This document shows, in pieces, positions 17,615-25,427 of a stretch of 34,451 nt of DNA (within the stretch, counting starts at the first letter, position 1; each line of letters starts with the position of its first letter). The stretch covers positions 1-34,451 of the forward strand of contig JAFUPM010000095.1 in the NCBI GenBank assembly GCA_017481225.1, read 5' to 3'. The translations under genes were made by a program, and so were the position numbers. Under the pieces are notes generated by a model. It was not told where the DNA came from and ran no database searches. It saw only the letters and a list, made by a program, of their open reading frames with translations. Source of the stretch: Clostridia bacterium. Lineage in GTDB: Bacteria > Bacillota > Clostridia > Oscillospirales > CAG-272.

Positions 17615-18404
17615 GATTTCAGGACTCGAGAAAACCTTTAACCCCGGCACCGTTAATGCAAAAACTGCCCTTGCAGGTCTTGACCTCTACCTTGAGGACG
17701 GAGATTTCGTTACCGTCATAGGCGGTAACGGCGCAGGAAAGTCCACACTTTTAAATGCTATTGCAGGCGTTTGGAAGCCCGATTTCGGTAAAATAGAGCT
17801 TGACGGCTTGGATATTACGGGTATGCCCGAGCATAAAAGAGCAAAGTTCTTAGGTAGAGTATTCCAGGACCCTATGATGGGTACTGCTCCCGATATGGAA
17901 ATTGCCGAGAATCTTGCCATCGCCGCAAGGCGCGGCACTAAACGCCGCTTCGTCTGGGGTATCAAGAAGGGCGAAAGAGAAAGATATAAGGAGCTGCTTG
18001 CTACTCTGGAGCTTGGTCTGGAGTCGCGTCTTACCTCAAAGGTTGGACTGCTCTCGGGCGGTCAGCGCCAGGCTGTAACGCTTCTTATGGCAACACTTAA
18101 CCGTCCGAAGCTTCTGCTTCTCGACGAGCATACCGCAGCCCTTGACCCCAAGACTGCCTCCAAGGTGCTTAAGCTTACCGACAAAATAGTCTCCGAAAAT
18201 AAGCTTACAACTCTTATGATTACCCACAATATGCACGACGCTATTGCCTATGGCAACAGGCTGATTATGATGCACGAGGGCAGAGTTGTTGTTGACGTTT
18301 CGGGCGAGGAAAAGAAAAAGCTGACAATAGAGCAGCTTCTTCAGCTCTTCGAGCAATCCAGCGGCTCCAAGTTCGGCAGCGATAAGGCAATTCTTTCAAA
18401 ATAA
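17607..18404 (+). CDS. ABC transporter ATP-binding protein
   Basis: 265 aa from the ATG at 17607, served by GGGAGG about 8 bases upstream. An alternative GTG at 17589 is less well placed. Walker A is GGNGAGKST (39-47), the Q-loop Gln is at 87, the signature LSGGQ at 149-153, Walker B LLLLDE (169-174), and the H-loop His at 207 (ITHN). Walker B ends in DEH rather than DEP, as is seen in TrpZ-type ATPases. All catalytic residues are present. It is the last gene of the importer operon and is followed by a strong hairpin at 18424. Confidence 0.95.
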   Translation: MLKISGLEKTFNPGTVNAKTALAGLDLYLEDGDFVTVIGGNGAGKSTLLNAIAGVWKPDFGKIELDGLDITGMPEHKRAKFLGRVFQDPMMGTAPDMEIAENLAIAARRGTKRRFVWGIKKGERERYKELLATLELGLESRLTSKVGLLSGGQRQAVTLLMATLNRPKLLLLDEHTAALDPKTASKVLKLTDKIVSENKLTTLMITHNMHDAIAYGNRLIMMHEGRVVVDVSGEEKKKLTIEQLLQLFEQSSGSKFGSDKAILSK

Positions 18405-18423
18405 TATCAACTTACACCCGCGA

Positions 18424-18457
18424 TTAGCGTGATACTCCAAGCGGAGTATCACGCTAA
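18424..18457 (+). terminator. 15-bp perfect hairpin after the ABC operon (possible terminator)
   Basis: TTAGCGTGATACTCC (18424-18438) and its exact reverse complement (18443-18457) flank a loop of AAGC, 20 bases after the ATPase stop. There is no U-run after it, so it may be an mRNA-stabilising 3' hairpin or the first member of the hairpin array, rather than a simple terminator. Confidence 0.55.
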
Positions 18458-18460
18458 CTA

Positions 18461-18623
18461 AGTTTGCCCTTACGGGCAAGTGAAGTTATCTTTGATAGTG
18501 AAGTTCACTTCGTGAGTGAAGTTTCGCCTGACGGCGAAGTGATGGGCAAACTTAACTTCACTTGTGCGTAGCACAAACTTCACTGCGTAGTAACTTCACT
18601 TTTGCGATAGCAAAAACTTCACT
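18461..18623. repeat. Array of AACTTCACT 9-mers separated by variable mini-hairpins
   Basis: The 9-mer AACTTCACT occurs four times (18554, 18576, 18592, 18615). Its reverse complement AGTGAAGTT occurs three times (18479, 18497, 18515). The gaps are mostly self-complementary and differ in sequence: TTGCCC/GGGCAA, ATC/GAT, CAC/GTG, TCGCC/GGCGA, TGTGC/GCACA, TTTGC/GCAAA, with 3-4 base loops. The block as a whole is roughly an inverted repeat of reversed then forward copies. No ORF is present. Confidence 0.85.
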
Positions 18624-18665
18624 AACAGAAAAAGAGAGAACAAAAATGTTCTCTCTTTTTCTGTT
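18624..18665. terminator. 19-bp perfect hairpin terminator
   Basis: AACAGAAAAAGAGAGAACA (18624-18642) pairs perfectly with 18647-18665 around an AAAA loop. The descending arm is itself T-rich (TTTTT within it), ending TGTTTGTAT. The ascending arm is A-rich, so it could also work on the minus strand. It closes the hairpin array. Confidence 0.8.
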
Positions 18666-18934
18666 TGTATAGGGGTTCGCTCATTCGCTGCTGACTTGTC
18701 AGGTGCAGTGCTTGCGATTTTGATAAAGCATAAATTCTACGTTAAGGGCATCACCACTTATAGCGGGGTATTTTTATGCAAATATGTCGATTTGTAAACC
18801 AATCTTTACAAATACTACCAATTTCGGCTAAGCAATGCTTCGATATATCAATGTATTGCTTTGAAAAATCCACGAATAATCTTGCTTTGATTTCGGGTGC
18901 TTGAAGGGGAAGATGCAAGATGCGAAAATCATAC
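18666..18934. other. Intergenic stretch without recognisable gene
   Basis: About 270 AT-leaning bases between the terminator and the AEC-transporter promoter. The open frames on the minus strand lack a convincing start site or family. I see no RNA gene or repeat here. Confidence 0.5.
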
Positions 18935-18963
18935 TTGCTTTTTCTTTTGCGGTGTTGTATAAT
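18935..18963 (+). promoter_or_regulatory. Promoter of the AEC-transporter gene
   Basis: TTGCTT (18935-18940), 17-base spacer, TATAAT (18958-18963). The leader of about 90 bases contains TGGGG and CCCCA near 19006 and 19036 that could pair. I recognise no riboswitch class. Confidence 0.65.
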
Positions 18964-19058
18964 TGATTTGTAAGAAAACTGTTTGATTTTCTGAAAGGAA
19001 AAGCTGTGGGGTGCATAACGAAAGGCGCAAATAAGCCCCAAAACGAAAGGAGCTATCG

Positions 19059-20045
19059 ATGCTTGACGATCTTGCCTTCGCCTTTAATTCCGTATCACCC
19101 ATAATTCTTACGGTTGCTATAGGATATATACTTAAAAGGATAGGAATGATGAATTCCGATTTCGCCAAAGCGGCGAATAAGCTGGTTTTCCGAGTCTTTC
19201 TTCCTGTTATGCTGTTTATGAACGTGTACGGCATAAACGACCTTGGCAACTATGATTTCGGCTATGCACTTTACGCTGCTGTTGCCGTTCTGATACTTTT
19301 TCTCGTGGGTATTCCTACGGTCATTTTGATAACTAAGCCCGCAGAGCGCAGGGGCGCTCTTATACAGGGTGTGTTCCGTTCTAACTACGCCTTGATTGGC
19401 ATACCTCTTGCCACCTCGCTTTTTGGGGAGGAGGGCGCGGCTGTCGCAACGTTGCTTTCGGCTATAATGGTACCCGTGTTCAATATTCTGGCTGTCGTGG
19501 GGCTTTCCGTCTTTGGCGGCGACGGTAAGGCGAGCCTTAAGCGCGTGCTGGTCGGCATTGTCAAAAACCCCCTTATTATTGGCATATTCGCAGGTCTTTT
19601 GGCTCTGGGTATAAGAGGGGTGCTTGTAGAGCTTGACGTCTCCTTCCGCCTTCAGTCAGTCAGCGCACTGTGGAAAACCCTGGAGTATCTGAAGAACCTT
19701 GCAACCCCCCTTGCGCTGCTGGTGCTTGGCGCACAGTTTGAGTTCTCCGCTATATCACATCTGCGCCGCGAGATTGTGGCAGGAACGGTCATTCGTTCGG
19801 TTATAGTTCCGATTCTCGGAATAGGCTGCGCCTATCTTATGTTTAAAGACAGGTTCGGCGGCGCGGAATTTGCCGCCCTTGTGGCAGTGTTCTCCACTCC
19901 CGTCGCCGTGTCGAGTGTTCCTATGGCGCAGGAAATGGGCGCGGACGTGTCCCTGGCAGGTCAGCTTGTGGTATTCACCACAATATCCAGCGCGTTTACC
20001 GTATTTGTTGCATCCTTCGTGCTGAAATCTCTCGGAGTATTCTAA
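19059..20045 (+). CDS. AEC-family transporter (auxin efflux carrier fold)
   Basis: 328 aa with about ten membrane segments in two five-helix halves, the usual size for bacterial AEC permeases. Family features are an N-terminal PIILTVAIGYILKRIGMM segment (about 14-31), the half-end FRSNYALIGIPLATSLFG (about 106-123), and a C-terminal FSTPVAVSSVPMAQEMG segment (about 288-304). AAAGGAG lies 7 bases before the ATG. Bacterial members move organic acids such as malate or malonate, or other anions. No substrate can be assigned. It is followed after 55 bases by the CrtC-like gene, probably on the same transcript. Confidence 0.9.
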   Translation: MLDDLAFAFNSVSPIILTVAIGYILKRIGMMNSDFAKAANKLVFRVFLPVMLFMNVYGINDLGNYDFGYALYAAVAVLILFLVGIPTVILITKPAERRGALIQGVFRSNYALIGIPLATSLFGEEGAAVATLLSAIMVPVFNILAVVGLSVFGGDGKASLKRVLVGIVKNPLIIGIFAGLLALGIRGVLVELDVSFRLQSVSALWKTLEYLKNLATPLALLVLGAQFEFSAISHLRREIVAGTVIRSVIVPILGIGCAYLMFKDRFGGAEFAALVAVFSTPVAVSSVPMAQEMGADVSLAGQLVVFTTISSAFTVFVASFVLKSLGVF

Positions 20046-20100
20046 CTCCGTCGTATATTTTACTACGGAAAAGATAAAGGATATGAAAGGAAGGCTTAAT

Positions 20101-21216
20101 ATGGGTAGAATAAAAAATTCAATTCACCCCGACGATAAATTTCATTATGAGAAAATGGGGCTTCGTCGGGACAGGGTAGAGCTTTGGGAGGACGGCGCTC
20201 GCGTCGACGGCTCCAAGGGCAACTACGAGTGGTGGTACTACGACTCTCACTACCCCGACGGCACGGTGCTGGTTATATTCTTCTATTCAAAAATGCCCAT
20301 AAGCGTTGAAGGACCTATAAAGCCTATGGCAACGGTAGAGCTTACCTTACCCGGGGGCGAAAAAATCTCCGAAGAGGTTTATGCATCAATCGAGGAGAGC
20401 TACTATGCAAAGGAGTCCTGCGACGTAAGGATAGGCGAGTGCTTCTGTCGGGGCGACCTTAAGCACTACGACGTCTACATCAAGGGGAAAAGAGTTGAGG
20501 CAAAGCTGAGTCTTGAGGGTAAGGTCAGAGCCTGGAGGTCACAGACAGGCAGCATATTCTTCGGCGACAGGGAGGAGCATTATTTTGCCTGGCTTCCTGC
20601 CATTCCCGAGGGCAGCGCAGTAGCCGACGTTAGCTATGACGGCGAAAGCCTGCACCTTGAGGGCTCGGGCTACCACGACCATAATTGGGGCAATATTTCA
20701 ATGCTGAAGCTTATGCACCATTGGTATTGGGGCAGAGCGAAGATTGGCAATTACAACGTAATTTCTGCCTGGATTACCGCAGAGAAAAAATACGGATACA
20801 AGGATTTCGACGTCTTTATGCTGGCAAAGGACGGGGAGATTATCGGCGATAACTCAAACCACACCCTTCGCTTTTTGCCCGAGGAGAGATATTTAGATGA
20901 GCTGACGGGGAAGCCCGTCTACAAAAAGGTTATTTACGAGTACGAAACACCGACAGGTGAGGAGTACCGCATAACATACAACCGCCATGGGGATATAAAC
21001 AAAACGCGCTTCCTTGACGTTTTGCCCAAGCCCGTAAGCATACTTGCAAGGCTTATAGGCTTTGACGGCGGATATCATCGTTTTGAGGGCGAGGCGAGCA
21101 TTGAGCGCATTGAAAAGGGAACTGTAATTGAGCGCGTAAGCGCCCCTGCAGTTTGGGAGCTTATGTATTTCGGAAAAGCTGCCGCAGACGAGAAATACAG
21201 AGAGAAAAGCAAATAA
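20101..21216 (+). CDS. CrtC/AttH-like lipocalin-fold protein
   Basis: 371 aa from the ATG at 20101 (AAGGAAGG 7 bases upstream). An ATG at 20083 has its site too close. Diagnostic segments are GNYEWWYYD (40-48) and YHDHNWGN (191-198), which match the hydroxyneurosporene synthase (CrtC)/AttH family of two lipocalin-like domains. Many acidic and aromatic residues fit a beta-barrel pair. There is no signal peptide. CrtC itself hydrates carotenoids. Nothing nearby suggests carotenoid synthesis, so the ligand is likely another hydrophobic or polyketide-like molecule. Specific function unknown. Confidence 0.75.
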   Translation: MGRIKNSIHPDDKFHYEKMGLRRDRVELWEDGARVDGSKGNYEWWYYDSHYPDGTVLVIFFYSKMPISVEGPIKPMATVELTLPGGEKISEEVYASIEESYYAKESCDVRIGECFCRGDLKHYDVYIKGKRVEAKLSLEGKVRAWRSQTGSIFFGDREEHYFAWLPAIPEGSAVADVSYDGESLHLEGSGYHDHNWGNISMLKLMHHWYWGRAKIGNYNVISAWITAEKKYGYKDFDVFMLAKDGEIIGDNSNHTLRFLPEERYLDELTGKPVYKKVIYEYETPTGEEYRITYNRHGDINKTRFLDVLPKPVSILARLIGFDGGYHRFEGEASIERIEKGTVIERVSAPAVWELMYFGKAAADEKYREKSK

Positions 21217-21264
21217 TTATTTACAAAACAACTGTTTTAATATAAAATATCCGCAAAACCGAAA

Positions 21265-21290
21265 AGGCTCTCGGCTATTGCCGAGAGCCT
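21265..21290. terminator. Bidirectional terminator between convergent genes
   Basis: AGGCTCTCGGC (21265-21275) and GCCGAGAGCCT (21280-21290) form a perfect 11-bp stem with loop TATT. The plus strand continues into GAATTGTTTT and the minus strand into TTTTCGG. It serves the CrtC-like gene and, from the other side, the glutamine amidotransferase gene. Bases 21291-21409 hold nothing else I can identify. Confidence 0.85.
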
Positions 21291-21409
21291 GAATTGTTTT
21301 AATTTACGTGGGGAGCTGTCGGGGGGTGAGAGGTGACGTCTCCTTATAGGAGAGCAGGGCACAGATGCGCTCAAGACCCCTCAATACCACCGTCCACAAG
21401 CTCTTTGAC

Positions 21410-22180
21410 CTACTCGCACCCACTCACTTTTATATCGCTGATGCATATACCGTTCCCGGATATTTTTGTCGGGTGCATAAGGGGCAGGGCGGTAGAGCTT
21501 TCACTAAGTCCGTCGGGGAATGCGAGGGGACAGGACGCCACGTAGGTACCGTCACCGTCCGTTGCCGCAAAGGCGGATGTCGAGGTGCAAAGGACATAGA
21601 GGTCGTGGGGCGTGTCGAGAGAAAGGACGCCAAGGACACCGTCGGTATAACATTCCGAGATAGCTCTTGCCATTGCTGTCTCTATATCATAGCCGCGGTT
21701 TACGTAGTAGCTTACAAGGTTTACGCGCACCTCGGCGCAGCTGACGAAATTACCGTTTCCGAGCTTTGGAAAGCTGCATTCCTCCAGTGGCGTGCCGCCC
21801 AAGAAGGAATATCCGTTATCCTCGAGAAATTCCGCTTTCGCCTGCACGCTTTCGCTGTAGCCTATTCCACGCGCGGTGCCGTTTATCATACCTGCAAGCC
21901 TGCCGCCTTCGGCGACGAAGGGCTGCGCGAAGTTGTAGGTACGCGCATCTTTTGCGGCGCCTATGTGGGCTATTCCCACGTTGCCGGGCAGATACAGCGC
22001 ATCGGTGGTTTTTATGAGCGTGTCAACGTCACCGACTACCTTCCTGCAATAGAGCCTGCCCTCGTGCAGGGTAACGATACCCGCGGAGAGACTTACGCTA
22101 GACGGCTCCTCTTGTCTTAACATTTCGAGAAGTATTGGTGCTGCGCGCTTAGTGCCCGAATATCCTGCAATATTACACAT
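21410..22180 (-). CDS. Stand-alone class-II glutamine amidotransferase-like protein
   Basis: 256 aa beginning MCNIAGYSG, so Cys2 becomes the N-terminal nucleophile of an Ntn hydrolase after Met removal. GTGAGGT lies 6-7 bases before the ATG. The fold signals are GIAHIGAA (69-76), NFAQPF (83-88) and the oxyanion-type NG at 100-101. There is no sugar isomerase or synthase domain, so it would need a partner or act alone as an amidohydrolase. GlmS/PurF-type enzymes carry an Arg in the HTRW-like motif after the GIAH segment. Here it reads HIGAA, so glutamine binding may differ. It is monocistronic between a terminator and its own promoter. Confidence 0.8.
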   Translation of the reverse strand: MCNIAGYSGTKRAAPILLEMLRQEEPSSVSLSAGIVTLHEGRLYCRKVVGDVDTLIKTTDALYLPGNVGIAHIGAAKDARTYNFAQPFVAEGGRLAGMINGTARGIGYSESVQAKAEFLEDNGYSFLGGTPLEECSFPKLGNGNFVSCAEVRVNLVSYYVNRGYDIETAMARAISECYTDGVLGVLSLDTPHDLYVLCTSTSAFAATDGDGTYVASCPLAFPDGLSESSTALPLMHPTKISGNGICISDIKVSGCE

Positions 22181-22229
22181 CGGTTTTACCTCACTTGCCG
22201 CCGCTTTGGCGTAGAATAAATATAGTTCT

Positions 22230-22258
22230 ATGATACATAAAAAACCTCATATTGTCAA
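22230..22258 (-). promoter_or_regulatory. Promoter of the glutamine amidotransferase-like gene
   Basis: On minus: TTGACA (22258-22253), 17-base spacer, TATCAT (22235-22230), giving a leader of about 45 bases to the ATG at 22180. It diverges from the T-box promoter 120 bases away. Bases between 22260 and 22378 are AT-rich with no gene. Confidence 0.75.
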
Positions 22259-22378
22259 TACTTTGTCTTAAAAACTCTCTAAAGTTTCCTTTTATACTAT
22301 ATATACTATACAAAGCAAAGTTGAATAAAAACGCCCCCGCCGAACCGTAAAAAAATTCAAGGAATTTTTGAAAAGGTA

Positions 22379-22407
22379 TTGACAAGCGCATAATTTCGTG
22401 CTAGAAT
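22379..22407 (+). promoter_or_regulatory. Promoter of the T-box leader
   Basis: TTGACA (22379-22384), 17-base spacer, TAGAAT (22402-22407). Transcription should begin near 22414, immediately ahead of the T-box stem I. Confidence 0.8.
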
Positions 22408-22413
22408 GTAGGC

Positions 22414-22702
22414 AAATTTGAATATCACAAAAACGACTATGATGAAGACGGTTGGACTTTGAAGCTTCACAGAGAGTTGTCGGACGGTGCGAGACAATAG
22501 CTGAATTTTCCGTATGACCTATCACTTCTGAGTCGGAGGACCGAAAGGCTCGGGCTGAGTAGACTCCTTCCGTAATGCTGCGTAAAAGCAAAGGGCTTGT
22601 TAGAGCTCGAAAAGTGGCGGAGATAAAATTTCCGCAATTTGAGTGGTACCGCGGGTTATACAACTCGTCTCAAGAGGTTTCTTTTGAGGCGGGTTTTTGT
22701 TT
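22414..22702 (+). promoter_or_regulatory. T-box riboswitch, probable isoleucine specifier AUC
   Basis: Stem I base: CGACT (22434-22438) pairs with AGTCG (22531-22535), and ACGG (22448-22451) with CCGT (22510-22513). The conserved AGAGAG is at 22471-22476. The 3' side of the specifier bulge reads GACCT-ATC-ACTTC-TGAG (22516-22532). Aligned with known T-boxes (GAA, one or two bases, specifier, a purine, then about four bases before UGAG), the specifier is ATC (Ile) at 22521-22523. TAT (Tyr) one to two bases earlier is the main alternative but would be followed by C. The T-box sequence GAGTGGTACCGCGG (22641-22654) carries the UGGU bulge that pairs with tRNA ACCA. It precedes an intrinsic terminator and then the acyl-CoA synthetase gene. 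Confidence 0.92.
22664..22702 (+). terminator. T-box attenuator terminator
   Basis: CTCGTCTCAA (22664-22673) pairs with TTGAGGCGGG (22684-22693), 10 bp with two G-U pairs, followed by TTTTTGTTTT. It is mutually exclusive with the antiterminator around the UGGU bulge just upstream. Confidence 0.85.
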
Positions 22703-22754
22703 TATTCAAATTCGTAACCATTAAGCAAAATGTCAGGAGCGAAAGGAGACGGAA

Positions 22755-25058
22755 ATGGATTACAGTTTGAAAGAGGTCGCAGGCAGAATTAAGGCGCTGC
22801 GAGAAGCAAAGGGATACACACAGGAGCAGCTTGCTAAGCTTACGGGTGTATCGGTTGAGGAATACCGTGTATTGGAGCAGGGTGGCACCGATTTCAGCTT
22901 TACCTTTATTTATAAGTGCGCCAAGGCTTGCGACGTCGAGGTCGTTGACCTTCTCGAGGGACGAAGCACGACCCTCACCTCCTTTGCCATCACGAGAAAG
23001 GGCGAGGGCTTGAAGATTTTAAAGCAGCACGGCGTTGAGTACAACAACCTTGCCCCCAAGTTTAAGGAAAAGCTCGCCGAGCCCTTCCTCGTTAAGTTCC
23101 CCTATATCCCCGAGGAGCAGGACGCGCCTATCAAGCTAAGCTCTCATAACGGTCAGGAGTTTGACGTTATCGTCAAGGGCTCGCTTAAGGTACAGGTCGG
23201 CGGTCACGTGGACGTTCTTAACGAAGGAGATTCCATATTCTACAACAGCTTGATTCCTCACGGTATGATAGCGGTAAGCGAGGGCGGCTGTGAGTTCCAC
23301 GCCGTTGTTCTTAACCCCCAGGACGGACTTGTCAGCGAGGAGTATCCCGAGGTCGAGTACGTTGCTCCCAAGGCCGTGGAGGTCGTCAATACCGCCTCGA
23401 CGGTTGCGGATAACTTCATCGAGTCCTTCTACGACGATAAGGGAGTATTTTGCGGCATCAAGTTCAAAAACGAGGATAAGTTCAACTTTGCCTTCGACTG
23501 CGTTGACGCTATAGCCGAGAAGACCCCCGACAAGCTGGCTATGATGTGGGTAGCAAATGACAAAACCGACAGAAGATTCACCTTCAGCGATATGAAAAAG
23601 TACTCGGCAAAGACCGCAAACTACTTTGAATCTCTCGGTATCAAAAAGGGCGACACCGTTATGCTCGTCCTCAAGCGTCATTACCAGTTCTGGTTCTGTA
23701 TGCTGGCTCTTCACAAGATTGGTGCTATCGCTATCCCCGCAACCAACCAGCTCGTAGAGCACGATTTCGATTACAGATATAAGGCGGCGAAGGTTAAGGC
23801 TATCGTTTGTACAGCCGACGGTGACGTATCCTTGGAGGCTGAAAAGGCTGCGGCAAATTATCCCGGTATGCTTAAGATTCTCGTCGGCGGAGAAAAAGAG
23901 GGCTGGCACAACTTCAACGTTGAAATGGAACGCTTCAGCACCCATTATTACCGCACCGAAAGCTCTCCTTGCGGTAACGAGCCTATGCTGATGCTCTTTA
24001 CCTCGGGTACGACGGGCTACCCCCGCATTGCAACCCATTCCTACAAATACGCCTTAGGTCACTATCCTACCGCGAAGCATTGGCACAACGTAAATTCTAA
24101 CGGACTTCACTTCACTATCTCTGATACCGGTTGGGGTAAGGCTCTTTGGGGTAAGCTCTACGGTCAGTGGCTCTGCGAGGCGGCGCAGTTTACCTACGAC
24201 TTCGACAGATTCCACTCGGAGGACATTCTGCCGATGTTCGCAAAATATCACATCACCACCTTCTGCGCACCCCCCACGATGTACAGATTCTTCATCAAGG
24301 AGGACCTGTCCAAGTACGACCTTTCCTCTATCGAATATGCAACCACGGCAGGCGAGGCGCTGAACCCCGAGGTGTTCAATCAGTTCAAGAAGGCAACGGG
24401 GCTTACCATTATGGAAGGCTTCGGACAGACCGAGACAACCCTTTCTATTGCAAACTTCGTCGGCTCTACTCCCAAAATTGGCTCTATGGGTAAACCCAGC
24501 CCTCTTTACGACGTCGTTATTCTCGACCCCGACGGAAACGAGTGTAAAACCGGTGACACGGGTGAGATTTGTATCCGCGTAAAGGACGGCGAGGCTCCCT
24601 GCGGTCTGTTCATCGGCTATTATCTCGACGAAGAAAAGACTAGGGAGGTTTGGCACGACGGCTTCTATCACACAGGCGACCAGGCTACCATGGACGAGGA
24701 CGGCTACCTCTGGTACGTCGGACGTATCGACGACGTTATCAAATCCTCCGGTTACCGCATCGGCCCGTTTGAGATTGAAAGCGTTATTATGGAGCTTCCT
24801 TACGTTCTCGAGTGCGCAATAACTCCCGTTCCCGACGAGGTTCGCGGTCAGATAGTAAAGGCGACTGTGGTGCTTGTAAAGGGTACGGAAAAAACCGACG
24901 CGCTGAAAAAGGAAATCCAGGAATACGTAAAGACACATACCGCGCCTTACAAATATCCCAGAATCGTTGAATTTGTAGATGAGCTTCCCAAGACCATAAG
25001 CGGTAAGGTAAGGCGTGTTGAAATTCGCAAAAACGATATGCAAAAAATGCAGAAGTAA
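22755..25058 (+). CDS. XRE HTH-cupin-acyl-CoA synthetase fusion (medium-chain/branched acyl-CoA ligase type)
   Basis: 767 aa with AAAGGAG before the ATG. Residues about 5-68 are an XRE-type helix-turn-helix (GYTQEQLAKLTGVS). About 110-187 form a cupin barrel. About 235-760 are an ANL-superfamily adenylate-forming enzyme with P-loop TSGTTGYPR (416-424, Arg in place of the usual Lys), GFGQTET (555-561), TGD (640-642), hinge GRIDDVIKSSGYRIGP (656-671) and catalytic Lys751 in the SGKVRR segment. The DTGWGKALWGKLYGQW segment (457-472) places it with medium-chain acyl-CoA synthetases, which accept branched and aromatic acids. All catalytic residues are present. A T-box leader controls it. My inference is a branched-chain acid such as 2-methylbutyrate as substrate. 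The HTH may autoregulate. Confidence 0.9.
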   Translation: MDYSLKEVAGRIKALREAKGYTQEQLAKLTGVSVEEYRVLEQGGTDFSFTFIYKCAKACDVEVVDLLEGRSTTLTSFAITRKGEGLKILKQHGVEYNNLAPKFKEKLAEPFLVKFPYIPEEQDAPIKLSSHNGQEFDVIVKGSLKVQVGGHVDVLNEGDSIFYNSLIPHGMIAVSEGGCEFHAVVLNPQDGLVSEEYPEVEYVAPKAVEVVNTASTVADNFIESFYDDKGVFCGIKFKNEDKFNFAFDCVDAIAEKTPDKLAMMWVANDKTDRRFTFSDMKKYSAKTANYFESLGIKKGDTVMLVLKRHYQFWFCMLALHKIGAIAIPATNQLVEHDFDYRYKAAKVKAIVCTADGDVSLEAEKAAANYPGMLKILVGGEKEGWHNFNVEMERFSTHYYRTESSPCGNEPMLMLFTSGTTGYPRIATHSYKYALGHYPTAKHWHNVNSNGLHFTISDTGWGKALWGKLYGQWLCEAAQFTYDFDRFHSEDILPMFAKYHITTFCAPPTMYRFFIKEDLSKYDLSSIEYATTAGEALNPEVFNQFKKATGLTIMEGFGQTETTLSIANFVGSTPKIGSMGKPSPLYDVVILDPDGNECKTGDTGEICIRVKDGEAPCGLFIGYYLDEEKTREVWHDGFYHTGDQATMDEDGYLWYVGRIDDVIKSSGYRIGPFEIESVIMELPYVLECAITPVPDEVRGQIVKATVVLVKGTEKTDALKKEIQEYVKTHTAPYKYPRIVEFVDELPKTISGKVRRVEIRKNDMQKMQK

Positions 25059-25080
25059 TACTTAACACAACCATAATTTT

Positions 25081-25122
25081 AAAGCAGGACTCGGGGTGTA
25101 AATCTCGGCTCCTGCTTTTGTT
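25081..25122 (+). terminator. Terminator of the acyl-CoA synthetase gene
   Basis: AAAGCAGGA (25081-25089) pairs with TCCTGCTTT (25110-25118), then TTGTTT. It lies 22 bases after the stop at 25058. Confidence 0.8.
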
Positions 25123-25215
25123 TATACTGTTTTAAAAGTGCAAATTTACATTGTGTTTTTCTTGTAACGCGTATATTCAAGCTCTGCTGCCGAGCTAAAT
25201 ATTCTAGATTTATGA

Positions 25216-25347
25216 CTACTATTATTTACATATTCTGCAAAAATCGCCGTACAATCACCGTTAGAATATCGTGATAATAACGCAAAAGAAGCAAACGGAG
25301 AAAATCCCGAGCTTGTGATTTATAAAAAAGATAAAAAGTGCCGCTGA
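25216..25347 (+). pseudogene. Start-less open frame of 43 codons, possible gene remnant
   Basis: A frame open from the TGA at 25213 to TGA at 25345 encodes SPLEYRDNNAKEANGENPEL and a Lys-rich end. It has no start codon or binding site. The SPxEYR segment faintly recalls the C-terminus of IS3-type transposases, but the match is far too short to assign. It may be chance coding. A hairpin with a U-run follows at its stop. Confidence 0.2.
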
Positions 25348-25377
25348 GGAATTATAGTAACCTCAGCAGCGCCTTTT
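25338..25377 (+). terminator. Terminator-like hairpin
   Basis: GCTGAGG (25343-25349) pairs with CCTCAGC (25361-25367), extended outward by four pairs past a mismatch, then CCTTTTCGTTT. It follows no intact gene, consistent with a lost gene upstream. Confidence 0.6.
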
Positions 25378-25427
25378 CGTTTATTTTACTATCGAAGAAT
25401 TGCGATGGTACAACATAAAGGTTTGAA

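Noticed and set aside
18461-18623. CRISPR array
   Set aside because: The repeated unit is only 9 bases, changes orientation, and the inserts are short palindromes of unequal length. No cas genes are nearby.
21365-22120. 251-codon plus-strand frame opposite the glutamine amidotransferase
   Set aside because: The minus-strand product begins MCNIAGY with a promoter and ribosome site. The plus frame is antisense coding noise.
23136-24038. 300-codon minus-strand frame, and 24054-25043 likewise, opposite the acyl-CoA synthetase
   Set aside because: Both lie wholly inside a gene with all ANL motifs. They have no ribosome site and no family resemblance.
25216-25347. Insertion sequence at 25.2-25.5 kb
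   Set aside because: There is only a faint SPxEYR resemblance, with no transposase body, no terminal inverted repeats and no target duplication that I can find.
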